Both the position numbers and the translations under genes were made by a program. The notes below the pieces were generated by a model. It made no database searches and was not told the DNA's origin. It saw nothing but the letters and a program-made list of their open reading frames with translations. Positions 9,920-18,804 of a stretch of 64,000 bases of DNA are shown one piece after another. This stretch comes from Gammaproteobacteria bacterium (GTDB lineage Bacteria; Pseudomonadota; Gammaproteobacteria; SG8-11), in the NCBI GenBank assembly GCA_024641505.1, contig JAHECY010000002.1, positions 58,071 through 122,070 on the forward strand. Reading direction: 5' to 3'. Position 1 is the stretch's first letter; each line of letters opens with the position of its first letter.

Positions 9920-10807
9920 ATGTCCGACATTCTGCTGGAGCAACGCCAGGGCTATTGGGCTGGAAAGTTCAGCGCCATGGCATGCCCCTGCGAGATTCTG
10001 GTCGACGCCGTGGATCGTGAACCGGCGGCACGGCTTACCCGCATCGCCTGGGAGGAAGCCCAGCGCATTGAGCGGAAATTTTCCCGCTACCGTGATGACA
10101 ATGTAATACATCGCATCAATACCAGCGCTGGTGGTCCCATCAGCGTCGACGAGGAAACCGCGCGCCTGCTGGACTATGCTGCCGAATGTTATCGCCTGAG
10201 CGATGGCAAATTTGATATTACCTCGGGCGTGTTACGTGCCGCCTGGCGGTTTGACGGCAGTGACCGGTTGCCAACGCCAAGCACGGTGGCGACCTTACTG
10301 GCGCGTGTCGGCTGGTCCCGGGTGTCCTGGCATAATCCGGTGCTGCGTCTGCAGCCAGGCATGGAAATCGATCTGGGCGGCATCGGCAAGGAATACGCCG
10401 TCGATCGAATCGCGCAATTGCTCCAGAAACGTACCGACCAGTCCTTCGTCGTCAATCTCGGCGGTGACCTGTTCGTACAGGGCCCGCGTCAGGACGGCAG
10501 CCACTGGTGTATCGGCGTCGACGATCCCGGCGCCACCGGTCAACGCAGTGTGGGCGAGATCCACATCAAGCGCGGCGGTGTCGCCACCAGCGGCGATGCG
10601 CGCCGGTTTCTGCTGAAAGACGGCGTGCGCTACAGTCACATTCTCGATCCGCGTAACGGCTGGCCGGTTCCCGACGCGCCGCGCTCCGTCACAGTGCTCG
10701 CCCGCACTTGCATCGAAGCGGGCATGCTGGCCACTTTCGCCATGCTGGAAGGCACCAATGCCCGCGCCTTCCTCGAAACCCAGGACGTCACCTTCTGGTG
10801 CATCTGA
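9920..10807 (+). CDS. apbE: ApbE FAD:protein FMN transferase
   Basis: Transfers FMN from FAD to a Ser/Thr of exported redox proteins (Mg-dependent). The family motifs are present: GKFDITSG, EIDLGGIGKEYAVD, VNLGGD, and the C-terminal SGDARR followed by YSHILDPRNG. The length (295) is slightly short of typical ApbE because no signal peptide or lipobox is visible; the protein starts directly with MSDILLEQRQ. It begins 2 bp after the DUF3570 stop, so it is operonic with its likely substrate. Whether this copy acts in the cytoplasm before export, or lost its signal through a misplaced start, is unclear. Confidence 0.93.
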   Translation: MSDILLEQRQGYWAGKFSAMACPCEILVDAVDREPAARLTRIAWEEAQRIERKFSRYRDDNVIHRINTSAGGPISVDEETARLLDYAAECYRLSDGKFDITSGVLRAAWRFDGSDRLPTPSTVATLLARVGWSRVSWHNPVLRLQPGMEIDLGGIGKEYAVDRIAQLLQKRTDQSFVVNLGGDLFVQGPRQDGSHWCIGVDDPGATGQRSVGEIHIKRGGVATSGDARRFLLKDGVRYSHILDPRNGWPVPDAPRSVTVLARTCIEAGMLATFAMLEGTNARAFLETQDVTFWCI

Positions 10808-10861
10808 GATAAGCGGTCGGGATCGGCCATTACAAAGACGCAAGGCGCAGACGCATCATTA

Positions 10862-12355
10862 TCAATAACGATCAGGTTGCGGCCAGTCAATGGGAATATA
10901 GCGATTACATAATTGTGCGTGCAGCACCCGCATCCATTCACCAGCGTCCGCGGCAACTACCGGCGGCAAAGACTGACATCCCGCAAAAGCATCCGCCAAC
11001 AATGGCGGTACCTTACCGTCCAGACCAATAAACAAACCGGTATTCCCCGCCTCTTGATCCATCCCCGGCCAAAGATCATGTTGATTGAAGCGCCGGTGGC
11101 GTCCTCCGGCAACATAGACCGGTACTTGTGCCGGCCAGTAAAATGCCAACTCCGCCGCCAACGGATAGTTTTCCACTACGATAAAATCCACTCTCGAAGT
11201 GGACGCGTAGAGTTTTTGGATGGGTTCACGCCAGCTCATGACGTTGCGCACCGGCACGAGATCACGGTGCGAAATACCTACACTGCCCGGAAAATACACC
11301 ACCGCCAGCAACAATGCGGAAAGCACCACGCCCCCGGCCACCACTAACCTGAACGTTTCGTGACGTTGCTGGATCATGCCGGCAAACAATACAATCCAAC
11401 CGATGTAGATCGGTGCCGGCCAATTTACCTCCAACTCCGTGCTGAAAGCTTTCAGCAGAAAAAATAACAGCAGCAGCGTGGAAACCCCCCACACTAAGAA
11501 CAGCTCGGGTGCCGCGGGACGGCGATACAAGGTAACAGCCGCTGTTATGGCAATAATTGGAGACAACGCCAACGCTTGGCCGAGAATAAATGTGCCGAAC
11601 GAACTGAAGGCGTACGCAGCCTCCAGCAGACGCCGACCTTCATGTCGAAACAATACCCAATCATGATGGTAATTCCAGATGAGCATCGGACTCACGCACA
11701 GTAACGCCAACAGCACACCCAACCATAAATGTCGATTGCGCAGTTGAGGCCGCAAGTCCCCGCGCGCAGACATGACTATGAATACCGCAACCGGCAGCAG
11801 GCCGATGGTCAATTTCGTCAATGCTCCCAGTCCCACGGCAATACCTGCCTCATACCAGGCCCGGTTTGCTCCCTGCACCAAGGCCCGGTAAATCGCCCAC
11901 AAGGCCCAAGTCCAGAACAGCAACAGGAAATTGTCGGTGGTCATCACCGAACCCAGGATAAAGTAAACAGGGGTCGTAGCGGCAATCACCACGGCCCAGC
12001 CAGCCGCGCTATTGCTGCGAAATATGGAACGGGTGAAATAATAGATCATGCACAGGAATCCGCCGTGCGCAAGCCAGCTGAATAAACGGACCTGCCATTC
12101 CCCCTTCCCAAAGAAATGTTCTGACAAGGCAATCAACCAAGCCAGTAACGGCCCTTTGGAGTAGTAGCCCCAATCCAGGTGCTGAGACCATTCCCAGTAC
12201 TGAGCTTCATCATAATGCAACTGAACATCAGTAATCCAAAGCAACCAGGCCTTGAACAACAGCCATGCGGCAACCGCCGCCACCAGGCCGGCAGTCTTGG
12301 GAATAAGACCGGTATATTGCGTATGAAATGGAAGTGTACTGTGTATAACACTCAT
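10862..12355 (-). CDS. ArnT-like lipid-linked sugar glycosyltransferase (GT83/PMT)
   Basis: Polytopic membrane glycosyltransferase of the ArnT/PMT GT-C superfamily, which moves a sugar from a polyprenyl phosphate to an acceptor on the periplasmic side. The 497 residues have about a dozen hydrophobic segments. The first periplasmic loop has DEAQYWEWSQ, holding the catalytic acidic residue of the family, followed by GYYSKGPLLAW, typical of this branch. A soluble C-terminal domain of about 130 residues is present. No arn or other polysaccharide genes are adjacent, so donor and acceptor are unknown. It converges on apbE. Confidence 0.9.
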   Translation of the reverse strand: MSVIHSTLPFHTQYTGLIPKTAGLVAAVAAWLLFKAWLLWITDVQLHYDEAQYWEWSQHLDWGYYSKGPLLAWLIALSEHFFGKGEWQVRLFSWLAHGGFLCMIYYFTRSIFRSNSAAGWAVVIAATTPVYFILGSVMTTDNFLLLFWTWALWAIYRALVQGANRAWYEAGIAVGLGALTKLTIGLLPVAVFIVMSARGDLRPQLRNRHLWLGVLLALLCVSPMLIWNYHHDWVLFRHEGRRLLEAAYAFSSFGTFILGQALALSPIIAITAAVTLYRRPAAPELFLVWGVSTLLLLFFLLKAFSTELEVNWPAPIYIGWIVLFAGMIQQRHETFRLVVAGGVVLSALLLAVVYFPGSVGISHRDLVPVRNVMSWREPIQKLYASTSRVDFIVVENYPLAAELAFYWPAQVPVYVAGGRHRRFNQHDLWPGMDQEAGNTGLFIGLDGKVPPLLADAFAGCQSLPPVVAADAGEWMRVLHAQLCNRYIPIDWPQPDRY

Positions 12356-12589
12356 GCCGGATTACCCATCTGTAAGTGGATATAGGCGAGCGACAGCGAT
12401 CGGTTCGCGTGCTTTAGCAGTAGATCAAGGAAACAGACCCATGTCCATCCGTGAGATGCGCAGGTGTATCTATATTAAGACATGTTCATGTTGTGCACGG
12501 TGCGGCGTGTGGCGCCGGCGCGATAGGCACCGACACCATTTCATTCACTATAATTAATTTTTTACACGTCACAGGATCCGTGATGGGCA

Positions 12590-13351
12590 TTAATAGCCAT
12601 GGAATGGCAAGCGGTATTCCAGCAGAACGCGGTTTAATTCCGCAGTCTGCTGAAAGCCAAAATCCCGTTCAAATGCGAGCACCACATCGGAATTATTATT
12701 TTCTCTGTTGGTAACACGCTTGAGACCGATACGCGTGTCTAGCTGCTGAATACCGGATCTTTTTTCAAGGATCGCCCGCCCGCCGACGAAGCCTTGAATG
12801 CCATAGCCAATCGTTTCCGAAAGCGTGACTTCGCTGAATAGGCCCGGCTGGTAAGCATTGCCATCATTGTCGGAAAGCTCCTTTGTCAGATAATAGCCTG
12901 TTTCCCACTGCCCCACCCACAATGACCTGGCAAAGTAATGGCGTGCCGCAACGACGGCGCCGTCTTTAAATCCATAAGGTTCGTTGAGGTCATTGCCGCG
13001 ATTGATATTACTTTGCGAATACGCCCAAAATCTCAGCTCGGTCTGCGGCAGGATGCTATGCGCCAGACCGATATCGAAGTCGTATTGGCGTTTGGTAAAA
13101 TCGAATTGTCCCTGACTCTTGTTGGTGGTGACGCCAGGCTGAGGTTTTTCCGCATAATAAGCTGATTTGGCAAACAAATAGGTATTCTGATTGCCGACGT
13201 TGACATCGGCCACGATCCGAAACATGGGTTTATAGGTCAGGCCATTCGGGGCAACTTTATAAGATTCACCGGGATATGCGCCAATGCCGATATCCCCCCA
13301 GAAAGTATTACTACCAGTGGCAATGGTCATCGCCATTAAAAATGCAAACAC
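12590..13351 (-). CDS. Uncharacterised small outer-membrane barrel-like protein
   Basis: A 253-residue protein without a family I recognise. The short N-terminal hydrophobic stretch (MFAFLMAMTIA) looks like a compact signal peptide. The rest is rich in alternating polar/aromatic strands such as RYDFDIGLAHS-like hairpins, with Tyr and Phe at strand ends and a final LLEYRLPFHGY, all suggesting a 10-12 strand barrel. The GTG start at 13351 is supported by AGGAG upstream at a spacing of about 9 nt. It stands alone between noncoding stretches of about 230 and 415 bp. Confidence 0.6.
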   Translation of the reverse strand: MFAFLMAMTIATGSNTFWGDIGIGAYPGESYKVAPNGLTYKPMFRIVADVNVGNQNTYLFAKSAYYAEKPQPGVTTNKSQGQFDFTKRQYDFDIGLAHSILPQTELRFWAYSQSNINRGNDLNEPYGFKDGAVVAARHYFARSLWVGQWETGYYLTKELSDNDGNAYQPGLFSEVTLSETIGYGIQGFVGGRAILEKRSGIQQLDTRIGLKRVTNRENNNSDVVLAFERDFGFQQTAELNRVLLEYRLPFHGY

Positions 13352-13766
13352 AAATCTGTTCTCCTATGGGTGTCACAATTATCAATAGCCGGGTCTTTGG
13401 TCGCCAATTATTTGGCGCAAAAAGCCCTGCGGCGTCAAATACCCGCGCGTCATGCCAGTCACAGGTGGAAAGTTAACGCTCGAATATTTATCGGTGGATT
13501 TTGAAAATTGTTGATGGATTCCGGCGGGACAGTAATAACGTCTGAAGGCACATTCAGGTTCGGTCAAACTACCACTACCACTTCATTTATTGCTGATGAA
13601 CTGCCCAACACTAATAACATTTTCGGTGTAGGTCAATAGTTTGTATAGGTACCGTGGATCGGCGGACGCGCTCAATGGCGGTGGGCACGGGCCACAAGAT
13701 CGGTCAGGAATTGGTGACCATTGGCGGAACCGGTTATGTCATGCCGTGATCGGAATCAGATGTCGA
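13352..13766. other. 415-bp stretch without a convincing gene
   Basis: The stretch lies between the SulP stop and the barrel-protein start. Only the AGGAG ribosome site of the barrel gene, near its 5' end, is interpretable. I see no conserved coding frame, strong hairpin terminator or repeat. Confidence 0.5.
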
Positions 13767-15245
13767 TCAGCGCATTACAACCATCAGTTTGCTGTCTTCC
13801 ATGTCGGCCAACCATCGTTTGGCTTCGGCATCGATATAAGTAGTTGCCTTCAGATCCACTCGAATCAACACGCGTTGATCGAGCGCTTCCTTGATCGCTT
13901 GTTCGATATACGGCAGCGAGCCGTAATAGAGGCTGCCACGAATTTTCAAGACCCCATTTTCAAGCGTGGTCTCCGGGTGCAACTTATGCCATTTGAAATG
14001 CAACAGGGCCAAAATAGAACCTGTAACGACTGCGCCAAACAAGCCAAGTATATGCACGGAAGCGAAGGCCGCGCTGAAAATTATCGCTTCAGGCCAGTTT
14101 GAAAAATGAGGCCGAATATCAGACCACTTGATCATGTTCGCGCCAACCAACATAATCACCGCCGCCATGGCGGGTATCGGAATGATGGCAATCCACTCGG
14201 AAAACAACAGTACAAAGGATAAAAGAAAAACGGCCGAAGTTACCGCCACCATGCGCGTGCGAACTCCCATCGAATACATCAACCACATTCTGTTAAAAGA
14301 AGCGCACGTCGGCAGGGATGACAAAAACGGCAATAAGCAGTTTGAAATCGCATCAGCGGCAATACCTTCATCGCTACTCACATGCTGTCCCATTTTTCTA
14401 TTAATACGCCGCATTGCCGCCACCGTCTGAAACAGACCCAACATCGCCAGGGTCACCGCTCCCGGCATGATATTGATAATGTCCGGCAGGGCTTCCTGGG
14501 TGAATAGAGGCATTGAGGGAAAAACGAAGCCGATGGCCGAAAAATCCGCGGTTTGTTCAATCAGCGTATTTTCCAGACCGTATGTTTTGTTGATAGTTTC
14601 GGAGTAAACCGTGCCGGCGATGATACCGACGAGAATTCCCCAATTCTTGACGATGGGAACAGCGCGCACCACAATCGACGCTGCCAGCGTTACCATGCCT
14701 ATTTGTATTGCATAGATATTACCTATTTCCAGCACCGATAATAATGTTTGCCATGCGATCCAAAGCGGCCATTCTACCTGTGTATTGATTGGCAACCCGC
14801 CAAACGCCGCCAACGATTTAAATATGAGAAATAATCCGATGCCACAGATCATTCCATTGATTACCGCTTCACTCATTAAATCCAGCAGCTTCGCAATCGG
14901 ACGAATTATGACGAACAAAAGTTGCACCAGACCCGCCATCAGCACCAAAGTAAGAGCATAGCCGATGTAGTCCGATCCGAACTGCGGCGCGACCGGAACC
15001 AGAGTGACGCCCATAACCGCCGACAACGTGCTGTTGGGACCACCGTGAAACACCTTCGAAGGATTCAACAGCGCAGTGAACAGCACGCCCCAAATCGCGG
15101 CATAAATACCGAAATAGGGCGGTAACCCGGCCAGCGTGGTTGAAAATGCAATGGCTTGCGGTAGCACGACAATCGCCAGCGTCAGGCCGACCAACAACTC
15201 ATTGGTCAGAATATTTCGATCAAGTATCTTCCACTGCTTATTCAC
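13767..15245 (-). CDS. SulP (SLC26-type) anion permease with short STAS domain
   Basis: Anion transporter of the SulP family; sulfate, bicarbonate or related anions are typical substrates. The N-terminal core has 10 or more TM segments with LPQAIAFSTTLAGLPP (the family signature region, residues about 28-43) and a GPNSTLSAV segment. The C-terminal STAS-like part is abbreviated: it begins at ENGVLKIRGSLYYGS and stops about 25 residues after TTYIDAEA, so its last helix and strand are trimmed. Its start overlaps the end of the diheme cytochrome gene by 8 bp. This placement suggests import or removal of the anion that the cytochromes make or use. Confidence 0.92.
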   Translation of the reverse strand: MNKQWKILDRNILTNELLVGLTLAIVVLPQAIAFSTTLAGLPPYFGIYAAIWGVLFTALLNPSKVFHGGPNSTLSAVMGVTLVPVAPQFGSDYIGYALTLVLMAGLVQLLFVIIRPIAKLLDLMSEAVINGMICGIGLFLIFKSLAAFGGLPINTQVEWPLWIAWQTLLSVLEIGNIYAIQIGMVTLAASIVVRAVPIVKNWGILVGIIAGTVYSETINKTYGLENTLIEQTADFSAIGFVFPSMPLFTQEALPDIINIMPGAVTLAMLGLFQTVAAMRRINRKMGQHVSSDEGIAADAISNCLLPFLSSLPTCASFNRMWLMYSMGVRTRMVAVTSAVFLLSFVLLFSEWIAIIPIPAMAAVIMLVGANMIKWSDIRPHFSNWPEAIIFSAAFASVHILGLFGAVVTGSILALLHFKWHKLHPETTLENGVLKIRGSLYYGSLPYIEQAIKEALDQRVLIRVDLKATTYIDAEAKRWLADMEDSKLMVVMR

Positions 15246-16350
15246 CGCGCTTTACCAACGATGTCGCCATCGCTGCCTCATCACCGGGCAGATCTGAATT
15301 ACGATTGAACAGATCGATAAGTTTCGGCATTGTCACCATCATTACCTGTTGCCAGCTCGCGGCAAGCGGACCTTCCCGGTCGCCTGCGGGGCGTGGCAAA
15401 TTGCTGATATACGAGGCGATATCCCGACAATCCTGATTACTCAAGGTGCCTTCTTCACCAAGGGGCATATTACGGCAAATAAACCCGGGCAATATGGTCG
15501 ACACAAAGCGGAAATTATTTCTCGACTGTCGGTTGAACGAATTCGGCCCTGCCACCGCGGGATAAATGACCCGGTTGTCGCGGACGGTTCCCTCACCGCG
15601 GCCACCGTGGCAACGGGAACATTTGTGCTTGAACAGTGCCGCTCCACGAACGTAATCATCACCACGTTTTAATGTCATTGAAACCGGGATTTCGTCTATG
15701 CCCTGTTCAGGATATCGCTCCTGAATTTTCAAGCCCAAAGCACCTGAAAGGAAACGGCTGTAAGCAGTGATATCTCGAATCAAGTCATCTGAGATATTTG
15801 GCTTGAAACCGTTGGATGAATTGATGAAGCATTGCATCTGGCGTAATTCAAACGGCAGCAGCATCCCGGTAAATCGGTCGTAGCCGTCGCCGCCGTTAAC
15901 CCATGCGGCTCCCATGCTCAGTGATCCCACTAAACGATGACCCGCGGCATCCTGCTTATCCCCAATACCCTGATGGCAATGGCTACAACTGGTATGGCTC
16001 CCCCGTATATAACGCGAGGCATTCCAGCGCGCCAGCGAAGAGTCGGCATCCTGTCCAAGAAGATCGTCAATGATATTACAACCGCGCTGGATCGCACGTA
16101 CGTCCTCTTCCGTGTAACCCCGTTGCAAATCGGCGCGCCCGTCACGGGCTTTAATGTAGGGAGACGCGTAGACCGTCCCGGACCGCAAGGCGTAAGCCTC
16201 CAGTTTGCGTTGGCAGTTGGCGGTCAAAGTGACCTCCGACTTTCGGGTCGCCTCGCGCTCTTCATGCTTGTTTTCAGCAATATTGTACAGTACAGCAAGT
16301 GCATACAATATCAGATAGACAATGGAGAGTTTTCCCAGCAGATGAATCAT
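15238..16350 (-). CDS. Membrane-anchored diheme cytochrome c, TsdA-like
   Basis: A 370-residue c-type cytochrome with an N-terminal TM anchor (residues about 5-24) and two heme sites, CSHCH (122-126) and CSRCH (244-248). The stretch after the first heme (LPFELRQMQCF, then NSSNGFKP and AYSRFLSG) matches the layout of the first domain of thiosulfate dehydrogenase TsdA and of SoxA-type cytochromes, where a Cys in this region can ligate the catalytic heme; here it is Cys174. The second domain is a class I cytochrome c with a distal Met candidate (NMPLGEEG). It overlaps the monoheme gene by 4 bp and sulP by 8 bp. A sulfur-compound dehydrogenase role is inference. Confidence 0.88.
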   Translation of the reverse strand: MIHLLGKLSIVYLILYALAVLYNIAENKHEEREATRKSEVTLTANCQRKLEAYALRSGTVYASPYIKARDGRADLQRGYTEEDVRAIQRGCNIIDDLLGQDADSSLARWNASRYIRGSHTSCSHCHQGIGDKQDAAGHRLVGSLSMGAAWVNGGDGYDRFTGMLLPFELRQMQCFINSSNGFKPNISDDLIRDITAYSRFLSGALGLKIQERYPEQGIDEIPVSMTLKRGDDYVRGAALFKHKCSRCHGGRGEGTVRDNRVIYPAVAGPNSFNRQSRNNFRFVSTILPGFICRNMPLGEEGTLSNQDCRDIASYISNLPRPAGDREGPLAASWQQVMMVTMPKLIDLFNRNSDLPGDEAAMATSLVKRGE

Positions 16351-16862
16351 GGAAGGCTTTCCTTTGCATACGCTCCTTCGGTAAGTCCCATGTTATTTGC
16401 CACCACACGGGCAAAAATTCGGATATCTCTAATCGCAGGATCATAGATGGTCGGCACAAAACCGTCCAAGCGCTTGACATAGCACCGCATTACACGTTCC
16501 TCAAAGGAAATCCGCTTGTTCAGTTTTGAATCGAATCGGTCGGAGGATACAAACGCATAAGCAAGGTCTTCCGGGGTATGGCAGGCGCCACAGGAATTCT
16601 GCGCATCCGCGGAGGTTTTACGGGTAAACCGCCATGCGAAATCGTAGGTTCTATTAACCAGTCCATATCCATGGCGTGCGGCTCGGACAAAGTAGCCATC
16701 GATACCAAAGCGGTCAATACCGTATTCCTGACGAAATACTTGCCAATCGTTCAAGAGTGCGGCGTCGAAACGGTCAGGGGAACTGGCGCCGGTTATTTTG
16801 TGGGATAAAACAATCAAACCGACAAGAAGTAAACTTTTTAATGCGACGGATTTCCTTATCAT
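16347..16862 (-). CDS. Periplasmic monoheme cytochrome c, SoxA/TsdA-domain-like
   Basis: A 171-residue exported protein: signal peptide to about residue 26 (GAS), one heme site CGACH at 91-95, then FEERVMRCYVKRLDGFVP, which repeats the R-x-x-x-C / G-x-x-P pattern of the TsdA/SoxA domain in the neighbour, followed by a helix ending NNMGL. It therefore looks like a single-domain paralogue of the diheme protein's first half. It is first in a three-gene overlapping unit (monoheme, diheme, SulP), so the two cytochromes probably form a complex. Confidence 0.85.
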   Translation of the reverse strand: MIRKSVALKSLLLVGLIVLSHKITGASSPDRFDAALLNDWQVFRQEYGIDRFGIDGYFVRAARHGYGLVNRTYDFAWRFTRKTSADAQNSCGACHTPEDLAYAFVSSDRFDSKLNKRISFEERVMRCYVKRLDGFVPTIYDPAIRDIRIFARVVANNMGLTEGAYAKESLP

Positions 16863-17688
16863 TTTCCATGACTACTCACGAGTAAAGATAAAATTCGAGG
16901 CTTGAGTATCTTGACGAGTCCCTGTCCTGCGCCGAAAACGGCAATCGTGTGGATTTATCAACAAATTTATCATGTGTCCCATGTTCACATCAAATAACTT
17001 ATGCCTGCGCCGCACGGCCCTCGTGAAATCATTGAATTAACACTGCAGGCCGAGCATGCGCGATTATTTCATCGATATTGCAGGGACTTATCCTGGATTT
17101 CTTAAGGTGGAGTAAATCTTGAACGCCACTGAGCGCGCAGGAAAGCTGACGCCAGCCAGGACAGCGACATTGCCCCCCGTACTACTCGCGGTAGTTGATT
17201 ACCTGTGGGCGACCGTAGAGCGTGATTGTGCATGGGTACCAACAGCATGTTTACCGAGGCGGTCATCACTGGGCAGCAGTATTATTTCCGGCGTCACAGC
17301 ATAGGCCGTCCTGGCAATCGCAAATTTTAACGATTGTCCGCTGCGTGGTGTGCCTGCCAGGGCGTTTCGGCACCGCGAAGGAAATCGACTTTGGACTGAC
17401 GTCAGCGCCACGACTGACGAAATTTGCCGTTTTAGTCACTTAGCGGGACCGGTTGTGGCGCGCCATGATCGAATTTGATGCGATTTTTTCCAGGAGTAAG
17501 GTAAGCTCTATGCAGGCAGGAATATTGGTTTGTTTTCTGTGTCAGGGACGCGTTATGTTAAAAGTCCTGAAAAAACCTCTAAATCAACCTTTTGAAACGC
17601 TATCAAAGTAAGATCTATAGGTTGAAATCAGGAATTGATCTGGCGTGATCGCGGTATTCACCATGCAGGGTATAGATGGGGCAACAAG
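16863..17688. other. 826-bp stretch without a convincing gene
   Basis: Divergent region between the cytochrome cluster and the PhnD-like gene. Several frames of 60-75 codons exist, but none has a recognisable fold, ribosome site or sensible composition. It probably holds both promoters and decayed sequence. Confidence 0.45.
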
Positions 17689-18549
17689 ATGTATAAGTTC
17701 AAAGTTCTGATGTTCACAACCGCGCTTTTTTTCGTCAACGTCAATGCTTACGCCGAACTAATCTTCAGTGCGCCGCCTCGCGGTTCTGAAGCCGAGGAGC
17801 GCGCGACCTATGAACCTCTGGCGCAATCCATGAGCGCAGTGATCGGCGAGCAAGTGCGATACGCCTATCCTCGCGGTTTCCTCGACTATTCGGTAAATAT
17901 GCAGAAAGGAAACTATGATATTGTGTTCGACGGTCCGCATTTCGCGCAATGGCGTGTCACCAATCTTCATCACACCATACTGGTCAACTTGCCCGAGAAC
18001 CTGCAGTTTCTGGTGGTGGCGCCCAAGACCCAAACCAATTTCAATTCTCTGCATGACCTGATTTACGCGACGGTGTGCGCGCAAATGACACCGCAGCTTG
18101 GCACTCTCATGTTATTGCGAAATTACTATGAACGCGCCGTCGAGCCGCAACTGCGCCTGGTGCGTGGCGAAGAGCGGGTGTTATCCGACTTTACCGCGGG
18201 TGAGTGTGCCGCGGCCGTATTGCGCGACAAACGCTTTTACAAAATGTCGGATGCGGAACGCGCCAATTATAAGATTATTTATACGAGCACGGTGGCACCC
18301 AATGATGCGATTACGGTCAATCAAAAAATAACGCCGGAGCAACGCAAAGCGTTGATCGCTTTGCTCACGGATCCCGCGGCCATGAAAGTGGCGGCCCGTA
18401 TTTTCGACCGCTTCAGCCGTAACGCGGTGGTGTTTCACCAGGTCGACGCCAGTCAGTATACCGGGCTGGATCAATTGTTATTACTCGCATTTGGCTGGGA
18501 TACCAATAAAATAGACATCAACAAAACCGCGAATGCCGCCGGCAAGTGA
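17689..18549 (+). CDS. PhnD-like periplasmic substrate-binding protein
   Basis: Exported solute-binding protein of the phosphonate/phosphate-type (PhnD, PBP type 2) family, 286 residues from the chosen start. The ATG at 17689 gives a clean signal peptide (MYKFKVLMF to NAYA). Characteristic features are FSAPPRGS at the mature N-terminus, YDIVFDGPHFAQW (the hinge and ligand loop of the family) and NDAITVNQKIT near the C-terminal lobe. No ABC permease or ATPase is adjacent. Stand-alone members often serve as sensor-linked binding proteins, so transport is not assured and the ligand is unknown. Confidence 0.85.
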   Translation: MYKFKVLMFTTALFFVNVNAYAELIFSAPPRGSEAEERATYEPLAQSMSAVIGEQVRYAYPRGFLDYSVNMQKGNYDIVFDGPHFAQWRVTNLHHTILVNLPENLQFLVVAPKTQTNFNSLHDLIYATVCAQMTPQLGTLMLLRNYYERAVEPQLRLVRGEERVLSDFTAGECAAAVLRDKRFYKMSDAERANYKIIYTSTVAPNDAITVNQKITPEQRKALIALLTDPAAMKVAARIFDRFSRNAVVFHQVDASQYTGLDQLLLLAFGWDTNKIDINKTANAAGK

Positions 18550-18804
18550 CTACCAGGCGCAAATTAGTCGCATTTTCCCAGGTGACTTAAACAAGCCGTG
18601 ACGCGTGGCGGGTGCACAAGAAAAATCCATGAACGGTGCGATTTCGCCGAAAACTCCGGTTAAAGAACATTCACTGGTTCGCCACGCCTTCCGCTGCATA
18701 CCGCACAGATGGTCGGCGTTTCGATCTTTTTTTTCGCGGGCTCGGGCCCGGTAGTTGCCGCTCAGGCAACCGGCGCAACCGTTGGTATAAGGCACGGCGA
18801 GCAT
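18550..18804 (-). pseudogene. Decayed C-terminal fragment of a second multiheme cytochrome c
   Basis: The frame retains YTNGCAGCLSGNY, matching the YINTCAGCHSGNY end region of the 38-heme cytochrome encoded at 23509-26328, and both frames end in AW-stop. Base-level similarity is clear around 18711-18795 versus 23637-23720, for example a shared run of atagttgccgct-type sequence and CAACCGGCGCA. The heme-binding His has become Leu, the next heme motif is lost, and nothing of the upstream repeats survives. It lies in the same orientation as the intact gene, with the SGNH gene and the 135-residue gene between the two. Confidence 0.65.

Noticed and set aside
12356..12589. Short plus-strand frames between the glycosyltransferase and barrel genes
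   Set aside because: They lack ribosome sites and recognisable products. The interval is most likely noncoding.
17119..17304. Plus-strand 61-codon frame in the long noncoding stretch
   Set aside because: Composition is unlike neighbours, there is no family resemblance and no upstream ribosome site.
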